Counted from the stretch's first letter, positions 25,945 through 33,675 are shown. The stretch: DNA of 64,000 nucleotides from Halovenus marina (GCF_051414115.1 NZ_JBLKNZ010000001.1:1984001-2048000), one strand, 5' to 3'. The notes: generated from the sequence alone by a model not told the origin. Made by a program: numbers and translations.

Positions 25945-26111
25945 CAGGCTTCACCCCCTCGCTGTCGCACGTCTCGAACGTAGACCCGACCGCGAGCTTT
26001 CTCGGCGTGCTCGGTACAGCAGGGATCCTCGCTGTATCCACGAACCGGCGCGTTGACGATGACGGTATGCGTTGCCTCCCGGTTGCACCCGAGTTCCCGA
26101 CACGTCGCCAT
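25944..26111 (-). CDS. Small Cys-rich protein (55 aa)
   Basis: A 55-residue protein, MATCRELGCNREATHTVIVN, with C4, C9, a CC pair at 31-32 and H35 arranged like a small zinc-binding domain. It begins in the stop codon of the 159-aa gene (TGATG) and ends in the start codon of the SWIM gene. The overlapping on both sides and the ordered Cys/His pattern support it as real. Function unknown. Confidence 0.68.
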   Translation of the reverse strand: MATCRELGCNREATHTVIVNAPVRGYSEDPCCTEHAEKARGRVYVRDVRQRGGEA

Positions 26112-26590
26112 CAGGTGTCACCTCCGTAGCCGAGTTCAAACCCGTCGTGTCGGATGACTACCTGGCCGTTGCGTCGGTCTGGGTCGATGTCGACGACTTC
26201 CGTCTCACCAGGGAACGCTCGCTCTGCTGCAATCACCGCCTCGATGACTCTCTCGAAGCCGTCGTCGCCCTCAGCTTCCAGTCGGTCGATGTCGTCGCGG
26301 TCCAGCCGAGTGCCCGACTCGTCGACGACGTACGCGAGTTCGAAGCGGTAGTGACGCTCCGCCTCGCACTCTGAACCGGTCTCGTAGTAGGTCTCGTCGC
26401 GTCGGTAGTCGGTGTAGGAATCCACGACCTCTGCCCAGCGGCACTGCTCGTGGAAGATGGCCGCCATGTCTTCGAGGATGGGAGACAATCCCTGGACCGG
26501 TACCCACTCGTGTTCGTGGTCCGGGATGCCGCCGCCGTAGTGACGGTCGATGTCCGCTCGTGTCGTTCCAGGAGGCAGATTCCCGCTCAT
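26111..26590 (-). CDS. Uncharacterised acidic protein (159 aa)
   Basis: A 159-residue acidic protein starting MSGNLPPGTTRADIDRHYGG. It contains a segment HEHEWVPVQG and a possible alpha/beta domain ending VVIRHDGFELGYGG. I do not recognise a family; a similar start is common among haloarchaeal proviral proteins. It overlaps the 91-aa gene upstream (ATGA) and the 55-aa gene downstream (TGATG), so it is the second gene of the operon. Confidence 0.68.
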   Translation of the reverse strand: MSGNLPPGTTRADIDRHYGGGIPDHEHEWVPVQGLSPILEDMAAIFHEQCRWAEVVDSYTDYRRDETYYETGSECEAERHYRFELAYVVDESGTRLDRDDIDRLEAEGDDGFERVIEAVIAAERAFPGETEVVDIDPDRRNGQVVIRHDGFELGYGGDT

Positions 26591-26862
26591 CGCTGACCCT
26601 CCGGTTCGCACGGGACCGTCTCCCAGCGGTGGGGCGGCTCAACCGTCTCCCGCGAACACCGCTCGCAGGCCCAGAACGTGTACCAAGCCGACGCGCCATC
26701 CCGTCGCTCCTCGGGGGTCAGCGGGCCTTCCCAGCCTTCGCACTTCGCCAAGTCGTGACCGTTGACCCGCGCCGCGTGACGTTCGATGATTCTGTCCTTC
26801 TCTCCGTTGGCGATTTGCGATGAATTTTTGCCAGTCTCGCCAGTAGTCGATGGTGGTGTCAT
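26587..26862 (-). CDS. Putative zinc-binding protein (91 aa), first gene of small-protein operon
   Basis: A 91-residue protein with a Cys pair WACERCSRE and single Cys residues KCEG and VPCEPEG that could form a zinc site, plus the segment WEGPLTPEERRDGASAW. Function unknown. It is the first of seven genes (26862 to 24593) that overlap one another by 1-8 bases, so they are almost certainly a single transcript. A 7-bp hairpin lies in the leader about 30 nt upstream. Confidence 0.7.
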   Translation of the reverse strand: MTPPSTTGETGKNSSQIANGEKDRIIERHAARVNGHDLAKCEGWEGPLTPEERRDGASAWYTFWACERCSRETVEPPHRWETVPCEPEGQR

Positions 26863-26891
26863 TAGTTCTCGTTCCAGGGAACCAACACCGG

Positions 26892-26911
26892 CCCGGTGCC
26901 CTTACACCGGG
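26892..26911. promoter_or_regulatory. Leader hairpin CCCGGTG-CCCTTA-CACCGGG
   Basis: A perfect GC-rich 7-bp stem with a 6-nt loop, 30-49 nt before the first gene of the small-protein operon. It is not followed by a T-run toward the operon, so an operator or leader structure fits better than a terminator. Confidence 0.45.
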
Positions 26912-27043
26912 TTCGACTCTAACTCCAGAGCCGTCGCTATCCGGTGTTTGTCCCTGATATTGTATAGGTGATGTATTTGTAAAATGTCATTGATTGCAGC
27001 GGTTTCTGACGTGAATAAGTTGAAAACACCCCAGGTATTCGAT

Positions 27044-27059
27044 ACTGATAGCAGGTGCC
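27044..27059 (+). repeat. Dispersed motif copy 2 (ACTGATAGCAGGTGCC)
   Basis: Shares 15 of 16 bases with the copy at 29164-29179 in opposite orientation. It lies 182 bp upstream of the small-protein operon. Confidence 0.75.
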
Positions 27060-27246
27060 GATGAGTCCGCATGGGCGACATATTACCCTGCCACCCTGGC
27101 CTAAGTCGGATAGCGCACAGACCAAGAGACACCGCAAGGCTTCCGTGAGTCAAAATTGCCCATCCAGTCACGTCGTTGCTCAGCCCGGATAGCGCATAGA
27201 CAGAGGACCACCATCCCAGTCCAGATAGTCCGACTGGTATGTTTTT

Positions 27247-27810
27247 CTAACCGGTCCAGACGATAGTTTGGTTGTCTCCTCGACCACGTCGTTCGATTTC
27301 GCCGGTTACGGATTCAAGCACGACCAACGACATATTGGTACCGCCTCCATCGGGGGCATACCCTAATTCCTCGTCGATGAGCCGGTCGAACTCCTCGCGT
27401 TCCAGTTCTTGGTGTTCGTAGATGAGCTTGCGAATTTCTGCTGGCTGTGATTCTGACGAGTTGCGCAGTCGCTCGTAAAAACGACGGCGAGCCTGGACCT
27501 CTATCCCAGTCGTATCGACATCTGGGACTGGCGGGAGGTCTCCATTCGCCGTGGCCGTTCTTCTTCGGGCCGTCGCTTGAATCGACGGTAACCGGTCGAA
27601 CCTGAGCGTGAGCGACTTGATATTGCCATCAGCTGTGTGCTCTACGTCGACGAGCGCATCCAGGGATACGTAACCGCCAGTGTCAATCTCTACCTCGAAC
27701 TCGTCGCGCTCGTCGTACTCTACGGGGAGTTCCTCCTCGTCGCGTTCCCCGAAGACTTCGACCTCTTCCCGGAGAACGACGCTATCGTTAGTGAACTCGA
27801 TTTCGTTCAT
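27247..27810 (-). CDS. Uncharacterised acidic protein (187 aa)
   Basis: A 187-residue acidic protein beginning MNEIEFTNDSVVLREEVEVF. The N-terminal half looks like a beta-rich domain and the C-terminal half is helical (RRRFYERLRNSSESQPAEIR, then LIYEHQELEREEFDRLIDEE). No family is recognised. The ATG at 27808-27810 is preferred; the long upstream extension of the same frame is hydrophobic and unlike the rest. AT-rich sequence and a CTGAG-AAA-CTCAG palindrome lie 52-77 bp upstream. Confidence 0.65.
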   Translation of the reverse strand: MNEIEFTNDSVVLREEVEVFGERDEEELPVEYDERDEFEVEIDTGGYVSLDALVDVEHTADGNIKSLTLRFDRLPSIQATARRRTATANGDLPPVPDVDTTGIEVQARRRFYERLRNSSESQPAEIRKLIYEHQELEREEFDRLIDEELGYAPDGGGTNMSLVVLESVTGEIERRGRGDNQTIVWTG

Positions 27811-27861
27811 GGTGTGTGCTCTGACTCTGTGTAATAAATGCAAACACATAAATACTGGGAA

Positions 27862-27887
27862 ACTGAGAAAGATACTGAGAAACTCAG
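27862..27887. promoter_or_regulatory. Operator-like repeats upstream of the 187-aa gene
   Basis: Two copies of ACTGAGAAA 12 bp apart (27862 and 27874), the second forming the palindrome CTGAG-AAA-CTCAG (27875-27887). The position 52-77 bp before the start suits a regulator site. Confidence 0.35.
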
Positions 27888-28133
27888 AGAAAGTGTAGAA
27901 GAGATACCTCGCCCAAGGTTCTCGGAGTACCACTAACGTCGCATCGACACTACGGAAATACGCCTCCACCAGATAGCGCACTCACAGGTTACCACCAGAG
28001 TCCAAGCACCAGGCCCGTGACTGCGATGCGAGCCGCCCATGCTTTGGCTTCCGAACGTACGTTGGTCAAGGTATAGTTAGTAGGAACTCGGGTAACACGA
28101 CCCAAAGTTTTTCAGTACGTTTGTGGTATTCCT

Positions 28134-28748
28134 ATGTACACTATGCGTCCACAAATCCCAGACCAGCTTGAAGAACAGGTGGAAGCAGTTGCTGAGCAAG
28201 GTGGGTACTCATCCGGCTCAGAACTCGTGCGTGACGCGGTCCGACGGCGTGTTGATGAGTTAGAACAGCGTCCATCCGACCGAACGATTCGCACATGGTT
28301 AGAACGCGAACAGCGTATAGAGGTGATTAGCAGAGACACGTTTCCAGCAGTCGAATTTGACAAGGAAACTGGAGAAACCACAACTATCGAAGGTGCAACC
28401 TGGACGATTTTACTTCGTACTTCCAATGTACCTGTGTGGGTCCACGGGGGCTTGCAGAGTGACCCCATCAAAATCACATGTCCCGTTTTGAAACGCCTCT
28501 TTTCCGAAGTAGACGAGGCAATTCTCTTGGAGGGGCCGGGTTATTTAGCCGGACTGTCGAGTGACAATCGGCCCGTTGATACTGTATCTCAAGCTGATGG
28601 GATTCAGCTGGAAAAACAAATCAGTAGAAGTCATCTGAACAGGGGTGAGCTGATTAATACCGTTCTGGGTATGGCTACGACTATAGAGATGGCGGTTGAT
28701 GGTATCCCTCCATTCGAAAAAATGGTCACGGGGTGGGACGAGAGATGA
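28134..28748 (+). CDS. RHH-domain protein (204 aa)
   Basis: A 204-residue protein whose residues about 5-45 form a CopG/ParD-like ribbon-helix-helix: IPDQLEEQVEAVAEQGGYSS followed by GSELVRDAVRRRVDEL. The remaining 150 residues form an unrecognised domain with mixed alpha/beta character. It is probably a DNA-binding regulator of the element. ATG codons at 28134 and 28143 are both possible. Its stop overlaps the start of the small membrane protein (ATGA), so the two work or are expressed together. Confidence 0.7.
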   Translation: MYTMRPQIPDQLEEQVEAVAEQGGYSSGSELVRDAVRRRVDELEQRPSDRTIRTWLEREQRIEVISRDTFPAVEFDKETGETTTIEGATWTILLRTSNVPVWVHGGLQSDPIKITCPVLKRLFSEVDEAILLEGPGYLAGLSSDNRPVDTVSQADGIQLEKQISRSHLNRGELINTVLGMATTIEMAVDGIPPFEKMVTGWDER

Positions 28749-28918
28749 CAAACTCGTGGGTCCATGTGAGATTGCCATCGACTATCTGGCTGGCTTCGCT
28801 CGGAGTCGTCTCCGTTGACCACCTGGCTCCCCTTTCTCTTGGACCTATTAGCGTTCTAAGTTGGTTGGTGTTCATCTCTGGTATCCTTTATTTCCTGCTT
28901 CGAATAACTGTCGCATAG
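28745..28918 (+). CDS. Small membrane protein (57 aa)
   Basis: A 57-residue protein with two hydrophobic segments, STIWLASLGVVSV (about 12-24) and SVLSWLVFISGILYFLLRIT (about 36-55). It begins within the stop of the RHH gene (ATGA), which supports it as coding. Small two-helix membrane proteins beside DNA-binding proteins can be toxins or anchors, but no family match is claimed. Confidence 0.6.
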   Translation: MTNSWVHVRLPSTIWLASLGVVSVDHLAPLSLGPISVLSWLVFISGILYFLLRITVA

Positions 28919-28939
28919 AACGGGCGAGCCTCTCTGTAT

Positions 28940-29110
28940 CTACCTTTTCGGCCAGTTACACCGACTGCACCGCTCGCCAGCATCGCGGTCCACTCGGTCC
29001 CGCACCTCGGCCCAGTTCCCTTCGACGGTCGCGCCCTCGGGTTCGGCACCGCATCCTCGTGTTCCTATCAGGTGCCACAGTTCCGACTCGTCGTTTCGGA
29101 CGGCCCTCAT
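28940..29110 (-). CDS. Small Cys-containing protein (56 aa)
   Basis: A 56-residue protein, MRAVRNDESELWHLIGTRGC onward, ending ERCSRCNWPKR. H13, C20, C48 and C51 could bind one zinc. The same layout (LWHLIG...CGAEPEGATV...CNWP) is familiar from small haloarchaeal accessory proteins, but I cannot name a family. It converges with the small membrane protein gene. A copy of the dispersed motif lies 54 bp before its start. Confidence 0.6.
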   Translation of the reverse strand: MRAVRNDESELWHLIGTRGCGAEPEGATVEGNWAEVRDRVDRDAGERCSRCNWPKR

Positions 29111-29163
29111 ATACTGGGCTATGAGCGGAGTAGTGATAGAGTCGCTGGAATGTTTCTTTCGCT

Positions 29164-29179
29164 GGCACCTGCTATCAGC
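29164..29179 (-). repeat. Dispersed motif copy 3 (GCTGATAGCAGGTGCC)
   Basis: Minus-strand copy of the 16-bp motif, upstream of the 56-aa gene and downstream of the nuclease-like gene of the reverse transcriptase locus. Confidence 0.75.
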
Positions 29180-29262
29180 ATCGTTAGATATGCTACCGTC
29201 TTACCAGGCAATTATTGCCGATAGCAACGATACAAGAACCTATACTAAGCGACATCTAACTA

Positions 29263-30057
29263 TCACAACTCACTAATCCCGCTAAAAGGTCCGTCTGGCG
29301 AAAACGGGAGGTCGTCATATGGAAGTCGTTCGTCTATGTATTGAGCTTCGTATTCTGGGTCAACAAAGAGTAGAAGAAGAGCAGCAGGAATACCTGATTC
29401 ATCCAAATCTTCTCTCTGACTCCCCCCATCCATTGCTACGCCTCTATGTGATATCGGGTTTTCAAGCGGTCGAAGAATAGACTCCAAATTTTCGAACACC
29501 CAGTTGTCACCTACAAACCCTGTTGGTAGAGAATATAGAACCGCACTGGCATCTCTCCAGTTTATTTGTGTATGAAGCCGGTCCGCTCCACGACCACTGA
29601 ACCTCGCAGGGTTAAGAGGCATGAGTGCCCTGGCCGGATAAAATCGGAATCCAGATTCGTGGTACATTACAGCAAATGAGCTGGGTGTATAACTGAGCAT
29701 CTTCTCACAGTCTTTTTGCAGTTCTTCTACTGGAGGGGTATCATGCTTAGGGGCCGATTTAGCCTGTGCAATAATACCGGAGCCCCAGTATCCCTCGGTA
29801 GAGACTACGCCAGTTGCAATAATAAAATCAGAGCCAGTTATGGTTTCTGGAGAATTAGTCGAACCATCGAAAAATTTGTCCCCATACACCGAGTACCGTG
29901 AATCAACAGCCCGCTCTGAGATACTACCGTCAAGGCTGTGTATGAATTTATTAGTTATTTGGTCTTCTCGCATATTGTCTTGGTACCTTTTTCGTGTATC
30001 ACGGGAAGCTTCTCTGGCAGCACGCGCCAGAAGTTTCGAATTTTGATTTAGTATCAT
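29263..30057 (-). CDS. Putative restriction-like nuclease partner of the reverse transcriptase
   Basis: A 264-residue protein. Residues 31-140 have the layout of a PD-(D/E)XK nuclease of the Mrr-like type with a Gln variant: E31 in REDQIT, D77 in TGSDFII, and IIAQAK (Q98, K100), followed by a helix (EELQKDCEKML) and a strand SFAVMYHESGFRFY. The C-terminal 120 residues are unassigned. It starts 30 bp after the reverse transcriptase gene on the same strand and shares its AT-rich composition, so the two form one transferred unit. Nuclease activity is an inference from the motif order; the partner might instead be a structural or regulatory protein. Confidence 0.6.
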   Translation of the reverse strand: MILNQNSKLLARAAREASRDTRKRYQDNMREDQITNKFIHSLDGSISERAVDSRYSVYGDKFFDGSTNSPETITGSDFIIATGVVSTEGYWGSGIIAQAKSAPKHDTPPVEELQKDCEKMLSYTPSSFAVMYHESGFRFYPARALMPLNPARFSGRGADRLHTQINWRDASAVLYSLPTGFVGDNWVFENLESILRPLENPISHRGVAMDGGSQREDLDESGIPAALLLLFVDPEYEAQYIDERLPYDDLPFSPDGPFSGISEL

Positions 30058-30087
30058 AGTAGTATTTTCTTTAAGTGGATTTGGCAG

Positions 30088-31773
30088 TTATATTTCCTCG
30101 GCGTCACTTTTTGCAGCCTCAATTGACAATTCAGTGATTTGATTTGAGGTATCTATTCGCTGATATAGTTTACTCCGGTGGTTCGGCTCAAAATTCCTCA
30201 GTGCATATGTCATCACAGCTTTACTCGTAGGCCGTAGTTCTTCGTCATAGGTCATTTCAATCTGTTCCCAATCTGAATAATCCCCGAACTCGCCCAGTAT
30301 TGCCATGGCATAGTCACGCGCCTCCAATAATGAGTCTTTCTCAGCTGACAAAACGAGTCTCGCGGCATGGAGAATGTCCGGAGAATTAAAATTCGATTCG
30401 AAGAACCAACGTATTAAGGTAAATTCATGGTATGAATATCTTATCTGTCCTTCAGAGATATCTTGCGCTAAATTGTCTGCTATCTCAGAAGCAGATGAAA
30501 GGTCATCGAAATAATTGTAGATGATTCGACGGACGTCAGCCCGTCCTTCTCTAATATAATCCATACAGTAGTCTACTGCAATTGTGTTATCCATATCTCC
30601 TAAACGATTGATAATATATCGAAAGAGATGATGTTCTAATTCGTCAAAATCTACGCTTTCGATATACTGATTATATGCTTCTTCAAGCATTTCCTCCGAC
30701 ACACCGTCGTCTGTTTCACTTTCTGACTGACCTTCCTCGTCAGATGACGAGTCTTCGTCAGTTTCGCTCGATACAGTGACCACTCCATAGGGGGTTGCTG
30801 TGACTTGAGGAGTTCTGGCTTCTTCTCCGTTATTATTATTGTCTCCATTACTGTCGCGCAGTTCATTGAAGACTGATTCTGGTTCTTCAAAGTCTTCTTT
30901 CGCTTCTTGAGCCTCCCGAATCTCTGTTTTTCCACTTTTCATATTGAGACCTTTTGAGCGGAACAACCTCTCAAGTAAATTTTGGGTCTCAATTGCTCTG
31001 TCCCTAGAATTGAGAAAGACGAAATAATCATCGTTGAACCGAACATGGTCAACCTCGTGATTCTTGAGTCGCCGGTCAATGCTGTCCAGATATGCCTCAG
31101 CAATAATATCTGATGGGCCGTATCCTTGTGGTACACCTCTTTTCCGTGGTTCAGCCCACATTGCCAGTAGGCCCCATAATTTCATTGCTACTGTCTTTTT
31201 ACCAGTCATTTGCCTTATTACGGAAGTTGCCCTCTCAATGTCGATATTTTCGTAAAATCCAGATACATCGGTTTCTATAACGTAATTGTATTCGTCAGCG
31301 AGAATTATCTTACACTCTTGCATTTCTTTCCAATAATCTCTTTCAAAATCTTGCCATCGATTATTCTCTCCCTTGTCTTCATATAATATGTGAGAAAATC
31401 TACGATTCGCAGCAGACCAACAAATAGCATCTCTAATTTCATCGTAAAGTTCCAGCATCAGAGCAGAGTAAACCACCATATCTTCAACATAGAGGATATG
31501 AGCAGGTCGCAGGTGATAATTTGATTTCGGGACATCAATAACTCTGGGAGTAGTAGGTTCAAACTCTCCCTCGGATGAATTACCATAGTTAGCCGATTCA
31601 TCCTCTTCGCTAAGACGTTGTTCTAAATCGTCGAGCCATTCATCTTCCTGACTATTCAATATATCAATAAGATATGGTGTATCCGCAAATGCGTTCATAT
31701 AGTGGCGGAGGTCCCGCTTGGTTTTCCGCCATGCTAAACTTAGGTTCAGGTTCCGGTCAATTTCCATTTGCAT
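30088..31773 (-). CDS. Reverse transcriptase, Abi/UG (defence-associated) type
   Basis: A 561-residue RNA-directed DNA polymerase. RT motif A is IETDVSGFYENID (D169), motif B RGVPQGYGPSD (213-222), motif C RFNDDYFVF (D248, D249) and a following block LNMKSGKTEI (about 276-285), so the catalytic triad is intact. There is no group II intron maturase/endonuclease domain. A long acidic linker (about 287-365) leads to a helical C-terminal region (about 365-545) like the alpha-repeat domains of Abi and unknown-group RTs used in phage defence. Locus composition is strongly AT-rich (21 G/C in 30421-30480). It is the first gene of a two-gene unit. The exact DRT type cannot be assigned by eye. The second ATG, two codons on, is equally possible. 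Confidence 0.88.
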   Translation of the reverse strand: MQMEIDRNLNLSLAWRKTKRDLRHYMNAFADTPYLIDILNSQEDEWLDDLEQRLSEEDESANYGNSSEGEFEPTTPRVIDVPKSNYHLRPAHILYVEDMVVYSALMLELYDEIRDAICWSAANRRFSHILYEDKGENNRWQDFERDYWKEMQECKIILADEYNYVIETDVSGFYENIDIERATSVIRQMTGKKTVAMKLWGLLAMWAEPRKRGVPQGYGPSDIIAEAYLDSIDRRLKNHEVDHVRFNDDYFVFLNSRDRAIETQNLLERLFRSKGLNMKSGKTEIREAQEAKEDFEEPESVFNELRDSNGDNNNNGEEARTPQVTATPYGVVTVSSETDEDSSSDEEGQSESETDDGVSEEMLEEAYNQYIESVDFDELEHHLFRYIINRLGDMDNTIAVDYCMDYIREGRADVRRIIYNYFDDLSSASEIADNLAQDISEGQIRYSYHEFTLIRWFFESNFNSPDILHAARLVLSAEKDSLLEARDYAMAILGEFGDYSDWEQIEMTYDEELRPTSKAVMTYALRNFEPNHRSKLYQRIDTSNQITELSIEAAKSDAEEI

Positions 31774-32121
31774 CCGAATATAAACGGCTTCTACAAAATA
31801 GAAGGGGCTGCTCGTTTTACACGGCCTGACACTACCTTAACGAATGAGAAAGTAATTGTCCAGCCGGTGAATTTCTACTGCATCGCAGCTGCTATTAGTG
31901 GCGTCAGACCGACACCGTCCAATGGGTTTGCCGGACTGCCGTCGCTGATAGCAGGTGGAGGAGATGGGACGGTAACGCCGTAGGTTTGCCACGGAACTCA
32001 AGATAGCGGTTCTAAGGTACCTGCGACCGGTCACCATGCTTGTGAATCAACGGGTGGGCCAGTGACCTCGTTGACACCAGTCTTCCACACCGCGGTTCGC
32101 GCCGTATCGACGCTCGACCCT
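31774..32121. other. Long non-coding leader upstream of the reverse transcriptase
   Basis: About 350 bp without a gene. A perfect hairpin CTTCTA-CAAAA-TAGAAG (31788-31804) ends 14 nt before the RT start, and a dispersed-motif copy lies at 31944. Some defence-associated reverse transcriptases copy a non-coding RNA encoded upstream; this leader is a candidate, though I can show only the absence of an ORF and local hairpins. Confidence 0.45.
31944..31959 (+). repeat. Dispersed motif copy 4 (GCTGATAGCAGGTGGA)
   Basis: Copy of the dispersed motif 171 bp upstream of the reverse transcriptase start. Confidence 0.75.
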
Positions 32122-32276
32122 GGAAGCGCGGAAGGCGGAATTAGAACATGTTATAGACATAAAAAACCCGTATAAAAACGGACTTCTCCTTGGCGCACGC
32201 CAACCGACTATAGTTATCTTTTAAGTATGGGGTTTAAGTAGTCTTAACCTCCAGAATTTCCACCTTCCGCGCTTCC
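32122..32276. mobile_element. MITE-like 155-bp unit with terminal inverted repeats and 6-bp target duplication
   Basis: The ends GGAAGCGCGGAAGGCGGAA (from 32122) and, inverted, GGAAGCGCGGAAGGTGGAA (ending 32276) match over 14 bp, then 4 of the next 5. Both ends are flanked by GACCCT (32116-32121 and 32277-32282), as after transposition. The interior has no ORF but contains TTGGCG-CA-CGCCAA and CCGT...ACGG hairpins. The right duplication overlaps the stop codon of the ATPase gene. An alternative is a structured RNA: on the minus strand the one end mismatch is a G-U pair. Confidence 0.65.
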
Positions 32277-32280
32277 GACC

Positions 32281-33675
32281 CTATCTTTCTGCAAGCGAGT
32301 ACATCTTCTTCCTACCGTTACCACCGGATTCCGCAATTACACCGGCCAGAAGTAACGTATCTGCGTGCTTTCGGACTGTCCGAGTGGTAACATCTACTTC
32401 CTCGGCAAGCTTACTCTGGCTTAGTGAGCCATGTTGGGCGAGCGTCTGAACGATTTTAAATTTCGTTTCGTTCTCTGATTCTAATTCCGCGATGTTTTGC
32501 CGGTAGTTCTCATTGTAGTAGTTGAGCATCTGACGCCATGACTGCTCAAAGAGGTCCATCGCTTGTTCCATATGGGACAAGCTCACACTCTCAGAACATC
32601 GGTCAAGTGCAGCCATTACAGCCCCAATACGAAACGCGTGGATACCATAACGGATGATTGCTGGTTCAACGATTTCTTTTGTCATCTCAGGATAATCCTC
32701 ATAGACACTCCACATTCTGTCTTCAAGGTCCAAGTCCTCGGGCTCAAAGTCGAAGCTAAACACGAACCCGGAGTCGTAATGCGCGCGAATGATTTGAAGG
32801 GCCGTCCCGAGCCGACCGACATTGTTTACGAGGTCAGTCCTGGACAGCTCCTCTGTACCGTCGTCACTGACAATTGAGTCGATGACTTTCCCGAGCGTGT
32901 CCCGATAAAACGCTCGGTCTATCTCCTTGAAGAAGAAAAAGAACCGGGCGAGCGTGCCATTATTCAGTAGACGCTTTAAATCTAAATCTTCTGGTGGATA
33001 CGTCGTTCCGAAGAGGGTACACTTCGGCTTGTAGGCTATCGTTCCATGAGCCAGGTCCTTCTGCACCTTTTTATTGTCCATTATTTGATTCAGGTGTTCA
33101 CCGAGGTTTGAACTGTGCTCACGCTCGGCGAGACGGAAGAGGGTGCTCATCTCCTCAAATCCTACAATCTCTGCCTGCGCCGCTACTCCCCGAACAGGCT
33201 CGCTGTCTTCAACGGTTCCGATGAGCCCGGCCTCTGTCAAGTCAGTCTGGCTACGAAACGAAATGTCCGCCATCTCTGCAACCATCCGGGCGTACTTGAA
33301 CGCCGGTGACTTCCCAGTACCACTCTTCTGAATGGCAATCGGATGAATAGCGGGTGGTATCTCGTTGTTGTTTGCCTGTATCTTCGTTCCACGGAGCGTC
33401 CGGCTCGCCAATGCCAGCATTGAGGCGGTGTGGAGCTTCGAGTTGTTGAAGCTCATCGTGTTTCCTGTCTTAATGTACGTGCTGACGAACTCTTGTCCCC
33501 ACAACGGCTGGGAATGGCTGTCTTCCAGCACGGACCGTGCACCGTCACTCAGATGGTCAAGGTCTGACGACACCGGTGGAGAGTCCGAGGTTTTACTCAT
33601 GAGCCCTACCCCACGTTCTGCCTCGGTTTGTTGGCTGGATAGCGATACATCTCCGGGCCTCGTTGAGAGACCCAT
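32281..33675 (-). CDS. Replication-type P-loop ATPase with winged-helix tail (DUF3987-like)
   Basis: A 464-residue ATPase. Walker A is QKSGTGKS (116-123), Walker B VGFEEM (about E174/E175), and NGTLARFFFFFKEID resembles the arginine-bearing segment of DUF3987/YfjI-type primase-helicase relatives on plasmids and phages. Residues about 408-464 are a winged helix (LSQSKLAEEVDVTTRTVRKH). It could be the replicative helicase or initiator of the element; the spacer upstream contains origin-like repeats. An ATG at 33600 (MSKTSDS) is an alternative start that would drop 25 residues. Its stop codon overlaps the target duplication of the MITE-like unit. Confidence 0.7.
   Translation of the reverse strand: MGLSTRPGDVSLSSQQTEAERGVGLMSKTSDSPPVSSDLDHLSDGARSVLEDSHSQPLWGQEFVSTYIKTGNTMSFNNSKLHTASMLALASRTLRGTKIQANNNEIPPAIHPIAIQKSGTGKSPAFKYARMVAEMADISFRSQTDLTEAGLIGTVEDSEPVRGVAAQAEIVGFEEMSTLFRLAEREHSSNLGEHLNQIMDNKKVQKDLAHGTIAYKPKCTLFGTTYPPEDLDLKRLLNNGTLARFFFFFKEIDRAFYRDTLGKVIDSIVSDDGTEELSRTDLVNNVGRLGTALQIIRAHYDSGFVFSFDFEPEDLDLEDRMWSVYEDYPEMTKEIVEPAIIRYGIHAFRIGAVMAALDRCSESVSLSHMEQAMDLFEQSWRQMLNYYNENYRQNIAELESENETKFKIVQTLAQHGSLSQSKLAEEVDVTTRTVRKHADTLLLAGVIAESGGNGRKKMYSLAER

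Larger units (their letters stand above)
26863..27246. other. Non-coding spacer with GATAGC motifs
   Basis: No credible gene in 384 bp. It holds the leader hairpin at 26892, a dispersed-motif copy at 27044-27059 and two direct copies of GGATAGCGCA at 27108-27117 and 27187-27196. It is the control region of the leftward small-protein operon and the 3' side of the 187-aa gene. Confidence 0.5.

Noticed and set aside
26902..26945. tRNA-like sequence with GGGTTCGACTC
   Set aside because: The T-loop-like piece lacks a pairing stem and no acceptor or anticodon arm can be built around it.
26902..27171. An 89-codon minus-strand frame in the operon control region
   Set aside because: It covers the dispersed motif and the leader hairpin, has no domain and lacks a plausible start context.
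30088..31773. Group II intron or retron reverse transcriptase
   Set aside because: No maturase or endonuclease domain, no intron RNA ends nearby, and the protein is much longer than retron enzymes with a large helical C-terminus.
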